A stretch of 64,000 nt of DNA. Origin: an uncultured Cedecea sp. (GTDB lineage Bacteria > Pseudomonadota > Gammaproteobacteria > Enterobacterales > Enterobacteriaceae). This document shows positions 57,102-64,000 of this stretch, one piece after another; the stretch's first letter is position 1; every line of letters begins with the position of its first letter. The notes under the pieces were generated by a model, which saw nothing but the letters and a program-made list of their open reading frames with translations, ran no database searches and was not told the DNA's origin. Location of the stretch: assembly GCF_947498825.1 (NCBI RefSeq), contig NZ_CANMLV010000019.1:1-64000 (forward strand), written 5' to 3'. The position numbers and the translations under genes were made by a program.

Positions 57102-57131
57102 AAAAGGCTGGATATTCATCCAGCCTTTTTT
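57101..57131 (+). terminator. Terminator of ruvC, overlapping the SOS box
   Basis: AAAAAGGCTGGAT and ATCCAGCCTTTTTT form a hairpin with a T-run directly after the ruvC stop codon. The same bases contain the LexA site. Confidence 0.8.
57108..57123. promoter_or_regulatory. LexA (SOS) box of ruvAB
   Basis: CTGGATATTCATCCAG fits the CTG-N10-CAG LexA pattern and differs by only two bases from the E. coli ruvA box CTGGATATCTATCCAG. It precedes ruvA by about 100 bp. Confidence 0.85.
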
Positions 57132-57142
57132 ATATCATGCAG

Positions 57143-57177
57143 TATACTCGTGATACTTCAAGTTACTTGGGTGTATA
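57143..57177. repeat. Remnant of an ERIC-like element
   Basis: TATACTCGTGATACTTCAAG through GTGTATA keeps the TATA ends and the CTTCAAGTTACTTG core of the other copies, but only about 35 bp in total. It lies between the ruvAB SOS box and the ruvA start. Confidence 0.5.
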
Positions 57178-57220
57178 ACGGACAGATATTTTTTAAACGG
57201 GGAATTCCCAGGAGCGTAAT

Positions 57221-57832
57221 GTGATAGGTAGACTCAGAGGCTTTGTTCTGGAAAAACAGCCCCCGCTGGTATTACTTGAAGTGGGTGGGGTGGGTTATGA
57301 AATTCATATGCCGATGACTTGCTTCTATGAACTCCCGGACATTGGTTCTGAAGCCTTAGTCTTTACCCATTTCGTGGTGCGTGAAGATGCTCATTTATTG
57401 TTTGGTTTCAATAACAAACAAGAACGTACTCTGTTCCGCGAGTTGATTAAAGTCAACGGTGTCGGCCCAAAGCTGGCACTGGCTATTCTTTCGGGTATGT
57501 CCGCTCAACAATTTGTCAGCGCCGTTGAACGTGAAGACTCCGTTTCGCTGATAAAACTGCCGGGTGTCGGTAAAAAGACCGCCGAACGCCTGGTGGTAGA
57601 GATGAAAGATCGCTTCAAAGGTATGCATGGTGATCTGTTTACCCCGACTACCGAACTGGTTCTGACTGCGCCAGAGAGTGGTATTGCGGATGACAGCGAA
57701 GCCGAAGCTGTTGCTGCCCTGGTCTCTTTAGGTTATAAACCCCAGGAAGCGAGTCGTATGATAAGCAAAGTTGCACGTAGCGGTGCAGATTGCGAAACGC
57801 TGATCCGCGAAGCACTTCGCGCAGCGCTGTGA
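57221..57832 (+). CDS. ruvA: RuvA, Holliday junction DNA-binding subunit
   Basis: The 203-aa protein has three RuvA domains: OB-fold ([20 protein letters not shown]), helix-hairpin-helix pairs ([30 protein letters not shown]) and the C-terminal RuvB-binding domain. The start is GTG 57221 with AGGAG. It forms a tetramer on junctions and loads RuvB. Confidence 0.97.
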   Translation: MIGRLRGFVLEKQPPLVLLEVGGVGYEIHMPMTCFYELPDIGSEALVFTHFVVREDAHLLFGFNNKQERTLFRELIKVNGVGPKLALAILSGMSAQQFVSAVEREDSVSLIKLPGVGKKTAERLVVEMKDRFKGMHGDLFTPTTELVLTAPESGIADDSEAEAVAALVSLGYKPQEASRMISKVARSGADCETLIREALRAAL

Positions 57833-57840
57833 GGTAAAGA

Positions 57841-58851
57841 ATGATTGAAGCAGACCGTCTGGTCTCATCCGGAACTATCACCCCGGATGAGTTAATCGAC
57901 AGGGCCATCCGTCCTAAGCAGCTGTCTGACTATGTGGGGCAGCCCCATGTCCGCTCGCAGATGGAAATTTTTATCCAGGCGGCGAAACTGCGCGGTGATG
58001 CCCTCGATCATCTGTTGATCTTTGGCCCGCCCGGGCTCGGTAAAACCACGTTGGCGAACATTGTTGCTAATGAAATGGGCGTTAACTTGCGTACGACTTC
58101 TGGCCCGGTGCTGGAAAAAGCCGGCGACCTGGCGGCGATGCTGACCAACCTCGAACCCCATGATGTGCTGTTTATTGATGAGATCCATCGCTTGTCGCCG
58201 GTAGTTGAAGAAGTACTCTATCCGGCGATGGAGGATTATCAGCTGGATATTATGATTGGTGAAGGCCCTGCAGCACGTTCGATTAAAATAGACTTGCCGC
58301 CCTTCACTCTGGTCGGAGCAACCACGCGTGCCGGTTCACTGACTTCACCGTTACGCGACCGTTTTGGTATCGTCCAGCGACTTGAGTTCTATCAGGTTGC
58401 CGATCTTCAGCATATCGTCGGACGTAGCGCTGCAGTACTGGGCCTGGAGATGAGCGAAGAGGGTGCGCTGGAAATTGCCCGCCGTGCACGAGGCACACCG
58501 CGAATTGCCAACCGCCTGTTACGCCGGGTGCGAGATTTCGCCGAGGTACGTTATGATGGCGTCATCAGCGCAGAAGTGGCCTCTCAGGCTCTTGATATGC
58601 TCAATGTCGATAGCGAAGGCTTCGACTATATGGATCGCAAACTGCTGTTGGCAGTGATTGATAAGTTCCTCGGCGGTCCGGTTGGCCTGGATAACCTTGC
58701 GGCGGCCATTGGTGAAGAACGAGAAACTATCGAAGATGTGCTAGAACCCTTTTTAATTCAGCAAGGCTTCTTGCAACGAACACCGAGAGGACGAATCACC
58801 ACGCCAAGGGCCTGGAGCCACTTTGGTATTACCCCGCCTGAAATGCCTTAA
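57841..58851 (+). CDS. ruvB: RuvB, branch migration ATPase
   Basis: The 336-aa protein has Walker A ([11 protein letters not shown]), Walker B ([10 protein letters not shown]), sensor 1 ([18 protein letters not shown]) and a winged-helix C-terminus. It is the motor of RuvAB. It starts 8 bp after ruvA. Confidence 0.98.
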   Translation: MIEADRLVSSGTITPDELIDRAIRPKQLSDYVGQPHVRSQMEIFIQAAKLRGDALDHLLIFGPPGLGKTTLANIVANEMGVNLRTTSGPVLEKAGDLAAMLTNLEPHDVLFIDEIHRLSPVVEEVLYPAMEDYQLDIMIGEGPAARSIKIDLPPFTLVGATTRAGSLTSPLRDRFGIVQRLEFYQVADLQHIVGRSAAVLGLEMSEEGALEIARRARGTPRIANRLLRRVRDFAEVRYDGVISAEVASQALDMLNVDSEGFDYMDRKLLLAVIDKFLGGPVGLDNLAAAIGEERETIEDVLEPFLIQQGFLQRTPRGRITTPRAWSHFGITPPEMP

Positions 58852-59192
58852 AGAGAGTATAAAAAGGAATCTCCTCCCGATTACGTGGCATCAACTCTGA
58901 TGCTACGTTTCTGATATTTTCTGCTCTAAGTCTCCAGAAACCTTCGCGAATATCTTTAAGTCTGTAGCAATTGTAAGTATCCTCTATACTTACAATTCTA
59001 GCTGTCAGGCTGCAAATGACTTGTATATGACTGGTGGAAAATAATGATATCTCCGGAGGGAGACAGGTTTTCAGTAGGCCGCCCGAATCGTTTTGGGTGC
59101 AGAGTGTGGGCTGCTCCAGTTGTTTCCTGAACAGACCAACGACTGGCAAATATCAACAGATATGGGTAAGCGTATAAGGAACGAATAATATA
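58852..59192. other. 341-bp intergenic region with a perfect hairpin
   Basis: No gene. AATTGTAAGTAT (58969-58980) and ATACTTACAATT (58986-58997) form a perfect 12-bp stem with a 5-base loop, without T-run. It could regulate the EAL gene or be a mobile-element remnant. Confidence 0.5.
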
Positions 59193-60557
59193 ATGCCTCA
59201 CATATCCTCAGCTTTTATTCCGGCAGCGGCTCACGCGACTTATCTGTGTCGTATCGCGGCATATACCGCTGTGGCGATTGCTCTCGGCTGGTTTAGCTAC
59301 TTTATCTGGTCAAAGGAGTGGGATCTTGCCGTATCGCTAATTATTCTCGCCTTTGTTACGCTTCCCTGCTGGGTTATGGCAATGCGTGGTCTTTTTTTCC
59401 GTAGCCTGCTCATTGCACAAATTACCTGCTTATTGTTTGTCGGTTTTTTCTGCTATCGATACGATGTTTCAAATCAGCTGTTCCAGCGAAGCACCCACTT
59501 ATATATTCCGACGATAGCCTTGGTAGGTTATATTAGTTATCAGCAAACGAAGTCAAAATTTCAAATTTTTATTATTTTAATCAGCTTGGTGTTATTTATT
59601 TTATTCAGCAGTAATGTCCATTTTTTATCGATGGATAATAGCACCGTCCGGCATTTTCAGATGGTGAGTTCGTGGATAAATCCGTTGCTTTCCACGCTAT
59701 TATTTGTCGGTGTGATTGTGGCTATGCATACTGATTTTTCTAAAAGAAAGAAGAGTGTCAAGGCTATCCAGAATGCCTTATACAACGATCAGTTCATTCT
59801 TTTATATCAACCCGTGGTTAACCTGAAAGGCAGAGTCACTGGAGCGGAAGCGCTTATTCGCTGGAATCATCCATCCTCCGGGTTAATTTCACCTGTGACA
59901 TTTATCCCTGACGCCCAACAGGCTGGGATGATGCCAATGATTGGTGAGTGGGTAATTGCTCAGGCCTTTAACGATTTACTGCGGTGGCAAGAAAATGCAG
60001 AGACACGTCATTTAACAGTGTCAATTAATATCACCACCGATCATTTTATGCAGCCTGATTTTGTGCGTAAGTTACTCCAGCAGGCGCAAGTCAAAAACAT
60101 ACCTTGCCGACAAGTGCGTCTGGAATTGACGGAAAGTGTCTTTATTTCCGAACCCCATATTGTTGCCGCTAAAATGGATGAATTAGCAGCTGCTGGTTTT
60201 ACGTTCGCACTCGATGATTTCGGGACCGGTTTTTCTGCCTTAAGTACCTTGCGTAAGCTGCCGCTTAATCAAATTAAGATCGATCGTAGTTTTGTCACGG
60301 GCGCCAGTACTAATACTAAAGGCGTCGTTATTGCGAGAAATATTGCCAGAATGGGTACTGAGTTAGGATTAGAAGTGGTGGCTGAGGGAATAGAAACACC
60401 TTATCAATGGTCAATTATGAAAGAGTATGGCTGTACTGTTTTTCAAGGATTCCTGTTTTCGCGGCCGGTAAGTGTTGCCGACTTTATCCTCTTTGTGAGC
60501 AGTCATTCCCATCATGATACTGAATACAGTGCATCAGGTTACTTGTCTCATCGCTGA
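59193..60557 (+). CDS. Membrane-bound EAL-domain c-di-GMP phosphodiesterase
   Basis: The 454-aa protein has about six membrane segments in the first 180 residues and a C-terminal EAL domain. The catalytic motif Glu219-Ala-Leu (GAEALIRW), DDFGTGFSAL, EGIETPYQ and QGFLFSRP are intact, so it should hydrolyse c-di-GMP. No GGDEF domain is present. The N-terminal membrane part is of an unnamed sensory type. It follows ruvB but has its own leader region. Confidence 0.9.
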   Translation: MPHISSAFIPAAAHATYLCRIAAYTAVAIALGWFSYFIWSKEWDLAVSLIILAFVTLPCWVMAMRGLFFRSLLIAQITCLLFVGFFCYRYDVSNQLFQRSTHLYIPTIALVGYISYQQTKSKFQIFIILISLVLFILFSSNVHFLSMDNSTVRHFQMVSSWINPLLSTLLFVGVIVAMHTDFSKRKKSVKAIQNALYNDQFILLYQPVVNLKGRVTGAEALIRWNHPSSGLISPVTFIPDAQQAGMMPMIGEWVIAQAFNDLLRWQENAETRHLTVSINITTDHFMQPDFVRKLLQQAQVKNIPCRQVRLELTESVFISEPHIVAAKMDELAAAGFTFALDDFGTGFSALSTLRKLPLNQIKIDRSFVTGASTNTKGVVIARNIARMGTELGLEVVAEGIETPYQWSIMKEYGCTVFQGFLFSRPVSVADFILFVSSHSHHDTEYSASGYLSHR

Positions 60558-60596
60558 GCCAGTATAGTAAGAGCAGTACCGGCGCTTGCTTTCTGC

Positions 60597-61073
60597 TCAG
60601 TCTGTTATGGTTTTGCTCATATTGATCCCTGTAACACCGAAACCACTTTTTTCATAGACGTGTTGTGCCCGGCTATTGTCTCCGGCAACACGTAAACGAA
60701 TTTGCTGAAAATTCTGTTCACGCAAATTTTTCTCAAGAGCCTGAAGGGCTTTTTTACCCAATCCCTGTCCCTGATAGTCATTAAAAATATGAAAATCATA
60801 GATAAATACCGTTCGCATGGCGGTATCCGGCTTGTACCAGAGATACCCCACATGCTGTTCTTTTTGCCCAGGGCTAACCGTCAGACAGAGTAAAACTTGT
60901 CCGGGGGTATGCACACCGTCAGGAAGGTCTTCGGCGATTTCTTGTTTAGCCCTGAGCCGTGAATCATCAAGAGACAGGCGATAGTTTGAGGTAATTTCCT
61001 GCGCATAATCAGCAATAAAATACGTCAGGTAAGCGGGATATTCATCCTCGCGCATTGGGCGAAACGTTATCAT
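60597..61073 (-). CDS. GNAT-family N-acetyltransferase
   Basis: The 158-aa protein has the acetyl-CoA-binding motif DYQGQGLGKKALQAL and the end VYEKSGFGVTGINMSKTI. ATG 61073 with AAGGA is used; the frame could extend to 61115. The substrate is unknown. Confidence 0.9.
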   Translation of the reverse strand: MITFRPMREDEYPAYLTYFIADYAQEITSNYRLSLDDSRLRAKQEIAEDLPDGVHTPGQVLLCLTVSPGQKEQHVGYLWYKPDTAMRTVFIYDFHIFNDYQGQGLGKKALQALEKNLREQNFQQIRLRVAGDNSRAQHVYEKSGFGVTGINMSKTITD

Positions 61074-61107
61074 AATTTTTTCCTTACCTGACGGTTTTAC
61101 TGGTGAT

Positions 61108-61893
61108 TCACGCACTCTGCTTTTTCAACATAGAGAGAATAAAGAGCACCGCAGAGGCCAGTACCACCGATGGTCCGGCGGGGGTGTCATACAGAGCAGA
61201 AAATGCCAGTCCGCCTGTCACTGAAATCATTCCTGTCAATACTGCCACGGCGGCCATCTGTTCTGGCGTACGGGCAAAACGTCGTGCGGTGGCTGCGGGG
61301 ATTATCAATAACGAGGTAATAATCAGCGCACCAACAAACTTCATTGCCACACCAATGGTCAGTGCCGTTATTAGCATGAGCAGCATTTTGGTTCGTTGCA
61401 GATTGACGCCATCAACATGAGCGAGATCGGGACTGATGGTCATAGCCAGTAAATTACGCCACTGCCAGGCCAGGACTCCGCATACGATAGCAACACCTGA
61501 GGCGATGGTGATGATATCGTCCAACGTGACTGATAGCAGATCGCCAAACAAATAAGCCATTAAATCGACCCGCACATTCCCCATCAAACTGACGACGACC
61601 AGACCTAAGGAGAGGGCACTGTGGGCCATAATACCCAGCAGAGTATCGATAGCCAGATGCGGCCTTCTTTCCAGCCATACCAGTCCCAGCGCCATCAATA
61701 AAGTGACAGCGATAACCGCATAGAATGGATTAACGTTAAGCAACAAACCAAAAGCGACACCTAATAGCGAAGCATGCGCCAGCGTATCGCCAAAATAGGA
61801 CATCCGACGCCAGACGACAAAAGAGCCGAGAGGGCCTGCGGCACAAGCAAGCAGAATACCGGCCAGCCAGCCGGGAAGTAATAGCTCAATCAT
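61108..61893 (-). CDS. znuB: ZnuB, zinc ABC transporter permease
   Basis: The 261-aa protein has 7-8 membrane helices of the ABC-3 family, with [18 protein letters not shown] and [19 protein letters not shown] typical of ZnuB. It overlaps znuC by four bases and forms the channel of ZnuABC. Confidence 0.97.
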   Translation of the reverse strand: MIELLLPGWLAGILLACAAGPLGSFVVWRRMSYFGDTLAHASLLGVAFGLLLNVNPFYAVIAVTLLMALGLVWLERRPHLAIDTLLGIMAHSALSLGLVVVSLMGNVRVDLMAYLFGDLLSVTLDDIITIASGVAIVCGVLAWQWRNLLAMTISPDLAHVDGVNLQRTKMLLMLITALTIGVAMKFVGALIITSLLIIPAATARRFARTPEQMAAVAVLTGMISVTGGLAFSALYDTPAGPSVVLASAVLFILSMLKKQSA

Positions 61894-62645
61894 GACTGAC
61901 TCTTTCCTTTGCGCAGAATGATGCGACCGTGCAAATCGTGACGATGATTATGGTGATGACGATAAACCGCGAGTTGTTCAGCACCGACGGGGCCAAACAT
62001 GGAGATAAATTCAGGGTGAGTCGAAACGACTTCGGGCGTGCCAGAACAACAAATATGTTGATTCAAGCATAGTACATCATCCGTTTTGGCCATCACCAGA
62101 TGCAGGTCATGGGACACCATTAATACCGCACAGCCCAGTTCATGACGCAGCTTATCAATCAAGTTATACAGCGATAGCTGTCCGTTCACATCTACGCCTT
62201 GGGTAGGTTCATCTAATACCAGTAATTGCGGTTTATTCAGCAGAGCACGCGCCAGTAATACACGCTGATTTTCCCCCCCGGATAGCTTTTGCATCGGGGC
62301 ATTAAGCAGGTGAGCTGCCTGCACGCGTTGCAGAGCAGGCAGGATATCCGCTTTTTTGACACCGGGGCGTAAGCGCATAAAGCGATCGACGGTTAAGGGG
62401 AGGGTGATATCCAGATGCAGTTTCTGAGGCACATACCCAATACGCAGATTATTATCGCATTTGATAAGCCCGGTATCAGGCTTAACCAGCCCGAGTACCA
62501 CACGGACCAGGGTAGATTTACCCGCGCCATTGGGTCCCAGCAGCGTCATGATCCGCCCAGCCGTTAACGACAGAGAGATATCATTCAGGACACGCCGCTG
62601 TCCGAAAAAAACAGAAATATGTTCGAGCTCAACCAAATTTATCAT
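61890..62645 (-). CDS. znuC: ZnuC, zinc ABC transporter ATPase
   Basis: The 251-aa ATPase has Walker [20 protein letters not shown], signature [17 protein letters not shown] and Walker [13 protein letters not shown]. The C-terminus is His-rich ([13 protein letters not shown]), as in E. coli ZnuC. It is divergent from znuA with the Zur site between. Confidence 0.97.
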   Translation of the reverse strand: MINLVELEHISVFFGQRRVLNDISLSLTAGRIMTLLGPNGAGKSTLVRVVLGLVKPDTGLIKCDNNLRIGYVPQKLHLDITLPLTVDRFMRLRPGVKKADILPALQRVQAAHLLNAPMQKLSGGENQRVLLARALLNKPQLLVLDEPTQGVDVNGQLSLYNLIDKLRHELGCAVLMVSHDLHLVMAKTDDVLCLNQHICCSGTPEVVSTHPEFISMFGPVGAEQLAVYRHHHNHRHDLHGRIILRKGKSQS

Positions 62646-62673
62646 GACTATTTTAGGGGTTGCAGAAATTAAC

Positions 62674-62693
62674 GAATGTTATAATATCACAAC
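62674..62693. promoter_or_regulatory. Zur box between znuC and znuA
   Basis: GAATGTTATAATATCACAAC matches the E. coli znu operator core GAAATGTTATAATATCACA almost completely. It serves both divergent promoters and should repress them when zinc is sufficient. Confidence 0.88.
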
Positions 62694-62724
62694 TCCTCAT
62701 CTTGTCACGATGGTAATTTTCATT

Positions 62725-63669
62725 ATGTTACATAAAAAAACACTTCTTTTTGCAGCTTTGTCTACGGTACTGACTGCGGCTCCTGTATTGAGTGCCAATG
62801 CGGCCGTTGTAGCGTCAATTAAACCGTTGGGCTTTATCGCTTCAGCCATTGCTGATGGGGTCACAGATACCGAAGTTTTACTGCCAGATGGAGCGTCTGA
62901 GCATGATTACGCACTTAAGCCATCAGACGTAAAACGCTTACAGGGCGCGGACTTAGTCGTATGGGTAGGCCCTGAGATGGAAGCGTTTATGCAGAAGTCG
63001 GTGCGTCAGTTACCGGAACAAAAACAGCTCGAATTATCCGCTCTTGCACCCGTAAAACCTCTGCTAATGAAGGGCAGTGATGATGATGACCATGATCATG
63101 ATCACGCTCATGAATCAGGTGAAAAAAGTGGCGAAGATCACCATCATGGAGACTATAATTTACACATCTGGCTTTCACCTGAAGTGGCGCAGCTGTCAGC
63201 AGTTGCAATCCATGACAAATTAGTGGAACTTATGCCAGAACATAGAGACAAACTTGATGCTAACCTGCGTGATTTCACCTCTGGTCTTGCAGAGACGGAT
63301 AAGCAGGTTAATTCCGTGCTCGCGCCGGTAAAAGGGAAAGGATACTTCGTTTTTCATGATGCCTATGGTTATTTCGAAAAACACTATGGCCTGACACCGC
63401 TAGGTCATTTTACCGTGAATCCTGAAATCCAACCGGGCGCGCAGCGTTTACATAAAATCAGAACAGAGTTGGTTGAGCATAAAGCGACTTGCGTTTTTGC
63501 TGAACCACAATTCAGGCCAGCGGTAATCCATGCCGTTGCCCAGGGAACGCAAGTGCGCACAGGCAGCTTGGACCCATTGGGCATCGGGGTTGTGTTGGGT
63601 AAAGACAGCTATATGCAGTTTTTGACCCAGTTATCTGACCAGTATGCGAGCTGTCTGAAAGGAGAATAA
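62725..63669 (+). CDS. znuA: ZnuA, periplasmic zinc-binding protein
   Basis: The 314-aa protein has a signal peptide (to SANA), the cluster A-I fold, zinc His ligands in [19 protein letters not shown] and [14 protein letters not shown], and the His/Asp-rich loop [16 protein letters not shown] ... HHHGDY. ATG 62725 is used; a long frame from 62461 overlaps znuC and is not real. Confidence 0.97.
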   Translation: MLHKKTLLFAALSTVLTAAPVLSANAAVVASIKPLGFIASAIADGVTDTEVLLPDGASEHDYALKPSDVKRLQGADLVVWVGPEMEAFMQKSVRQLPEQKQLELSALAPVKPLLMKGSDDDDHDHDHAHESGEKSGEDHHHGDYNLHIWLSPEVAQLSAVAIHDKLVELMPEHRDKLDANLRDFTSGLAETDKQVNSVLAPVKGKGYFVFHDAYGYFEKHYGLTPLGHFTVNPEIQPGAQRLHKIRTELVEHKATCVFAEPQFRPAVIHAVAQGTQVRTGSLDPLGIGVVLGKDSYMQFLTQLSDQYASCLKGE

Positions 63670-63684
63670 TGAGGAATTTACTAC

Positions 63685-64000
63685 GTGCAACAGATAGCCC
63701 GCTCTGTCGCCACAGCATTTGATAATTTGTCACGACCTCACCGCGTTATGCTGGGGTCGCTGACAGTTCTTACTCTCGCGGTCGCAGTATGGCGTCCAAG
63801 TGTCTATCATCCGGTAGGCTCTTCAGTCAGTAAGATTATCGAGCTAGACAAAACCGAGTCCCGTACGTTATTACCTGAAGCCAGTGAACCACTGGAACAA
63901 GCGCCGAATGCTGATGACGATATCATCCCACAAGATGAGCTCGATGAAAAAACAGCCAATGAAGCGGGTGTTCACGAGTATGTGGTTTCATCGGGCGATA
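63685..64000 (+). CDS. mepM: MepM, murein DD-endopeptidase (5' part)
   Basis: The frame from GTG 63685 (GAGGA upstream) reads MQQIARSVATAFDNLSRPHR and VMLGSLTVLTLAVAVWRP, then LLPEASEPLEQ and the start of a LysM domain (EYVVSSGD), matching E. coli MepM (YebA). The catalytic M23 domain lies beyond the window. Its place after znuA is conserved. Confidence 0.92.
   Translation, partial: MQQIARSVATAFDNLSRPHRVMLGSLTVLTLAVAVWRPSVYHPVGSSVSKIIELDKTESRTLLPEASEPLEQAPNADDDIIPQDELDEKTANEAGVHEYVVSSGD

Noticed and set aside
62461..62724. 264-base N-terminal extension of znuA
   Set aside because: It overlaps znuC and the Zur box; the signal peptide starts at 62725.

Overview
The window comes from an Enterobacterales chromosome. 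The backbone blocks have the gene content and order known from Escherichia coli and its relatives: tRNA-Asn / nac-cbl / tRNA-Asn / amn near the left, cmoB-cmoA-yecN, yecE-yecD-aspS-nudB-yebC-ruvC-ruvAB, and znuBC/znuA-mepM at the right edge. The moderate GC and the ERIC-like palindromes starting TATACCC suggest a Yersinia-, Budvicia- or Serratia-like member, but the genus cannot be fixed from this sequence alone.

Layout. (1) 1-6430: the end of an island integrated at tRNA-Asn. It holds an SH3/transmembrane protein with tandem 36-aa repeats (cut by the window edge), a small membrane protein, an IS3-family element joined to the last part of a phage tail-fibre gene, a SEFIR (TIR-like) protein, and a P4-type integrase next to the tRNA. 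(2) 6609-12516: tRNA-Asn, the copper-stress/thiol-redox operon scsABCD, then nac (with a sigma-54 promoter and an NtrC site) and cbl. (3) 13262-17284: a small accessory cluster with a clavaminate-synthase-like dioxygenase, an HD hydrolase gene split by an ERIC-like element, a DegT-type aminotransferase and a LysR regulator. (4) 17635-25903: a glucuronide/glycoside utilisation locus with a GH31 glycosidase, a complete TRAP transporter, a GH2 beta-glucuronidase and an ExuR/UxuR-like GntR regulator; palindromes of the TGGTCAACCA type lie at its promoters. (5) 26087-26834: a decayed second copy of the integrase next to a second tRNA-Asn, then amn. (6) 28548-37148: LysR/NfsB pair, a DauR-like regulator with a PLP serine/threonine dehydratase, a Sua5/YciO-like protein, a Fur-controlled haem-type TonB receptor, and another LysR gene. 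(7) 37202-39346: cmoB, cmoA, yecN.

(8) 39347-51900: a second large accessory block, placed between yecN and yecE, which are neighbours in E. coli. Its core is a compact six-gene plus-strand operon (40258-48720): TPP enzyme, nucleotidyltransferase-fold protein, citrate-synthase-like enzyme, Gfo/Idh/MocA oxidoreductase, MFS exporter and acyl-CoA ligase. It is flanked by a 128-bp direct repeat (39301-39428 and 48973-49100) made from the yecN 5' end. I do not recognise this set as a named pathway. It is the best candidate in the window for an undescribed biosynthetic system. Behind it lie a small lipoprotein, a secreted protein whose signal peptide is out of frame because of a poly-A run, and small membrane proteins.

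(9) 51912-64000: ordinary backbone (yecE, yecD, aspS, nudB, yebC, ruvC, ruvA, ruvB), an EAL-domain membrane phosphodiesterase, a GNAT acetyltransferase, the Zur-controlled zinc importer znuBC/znuA and the start of mepM.
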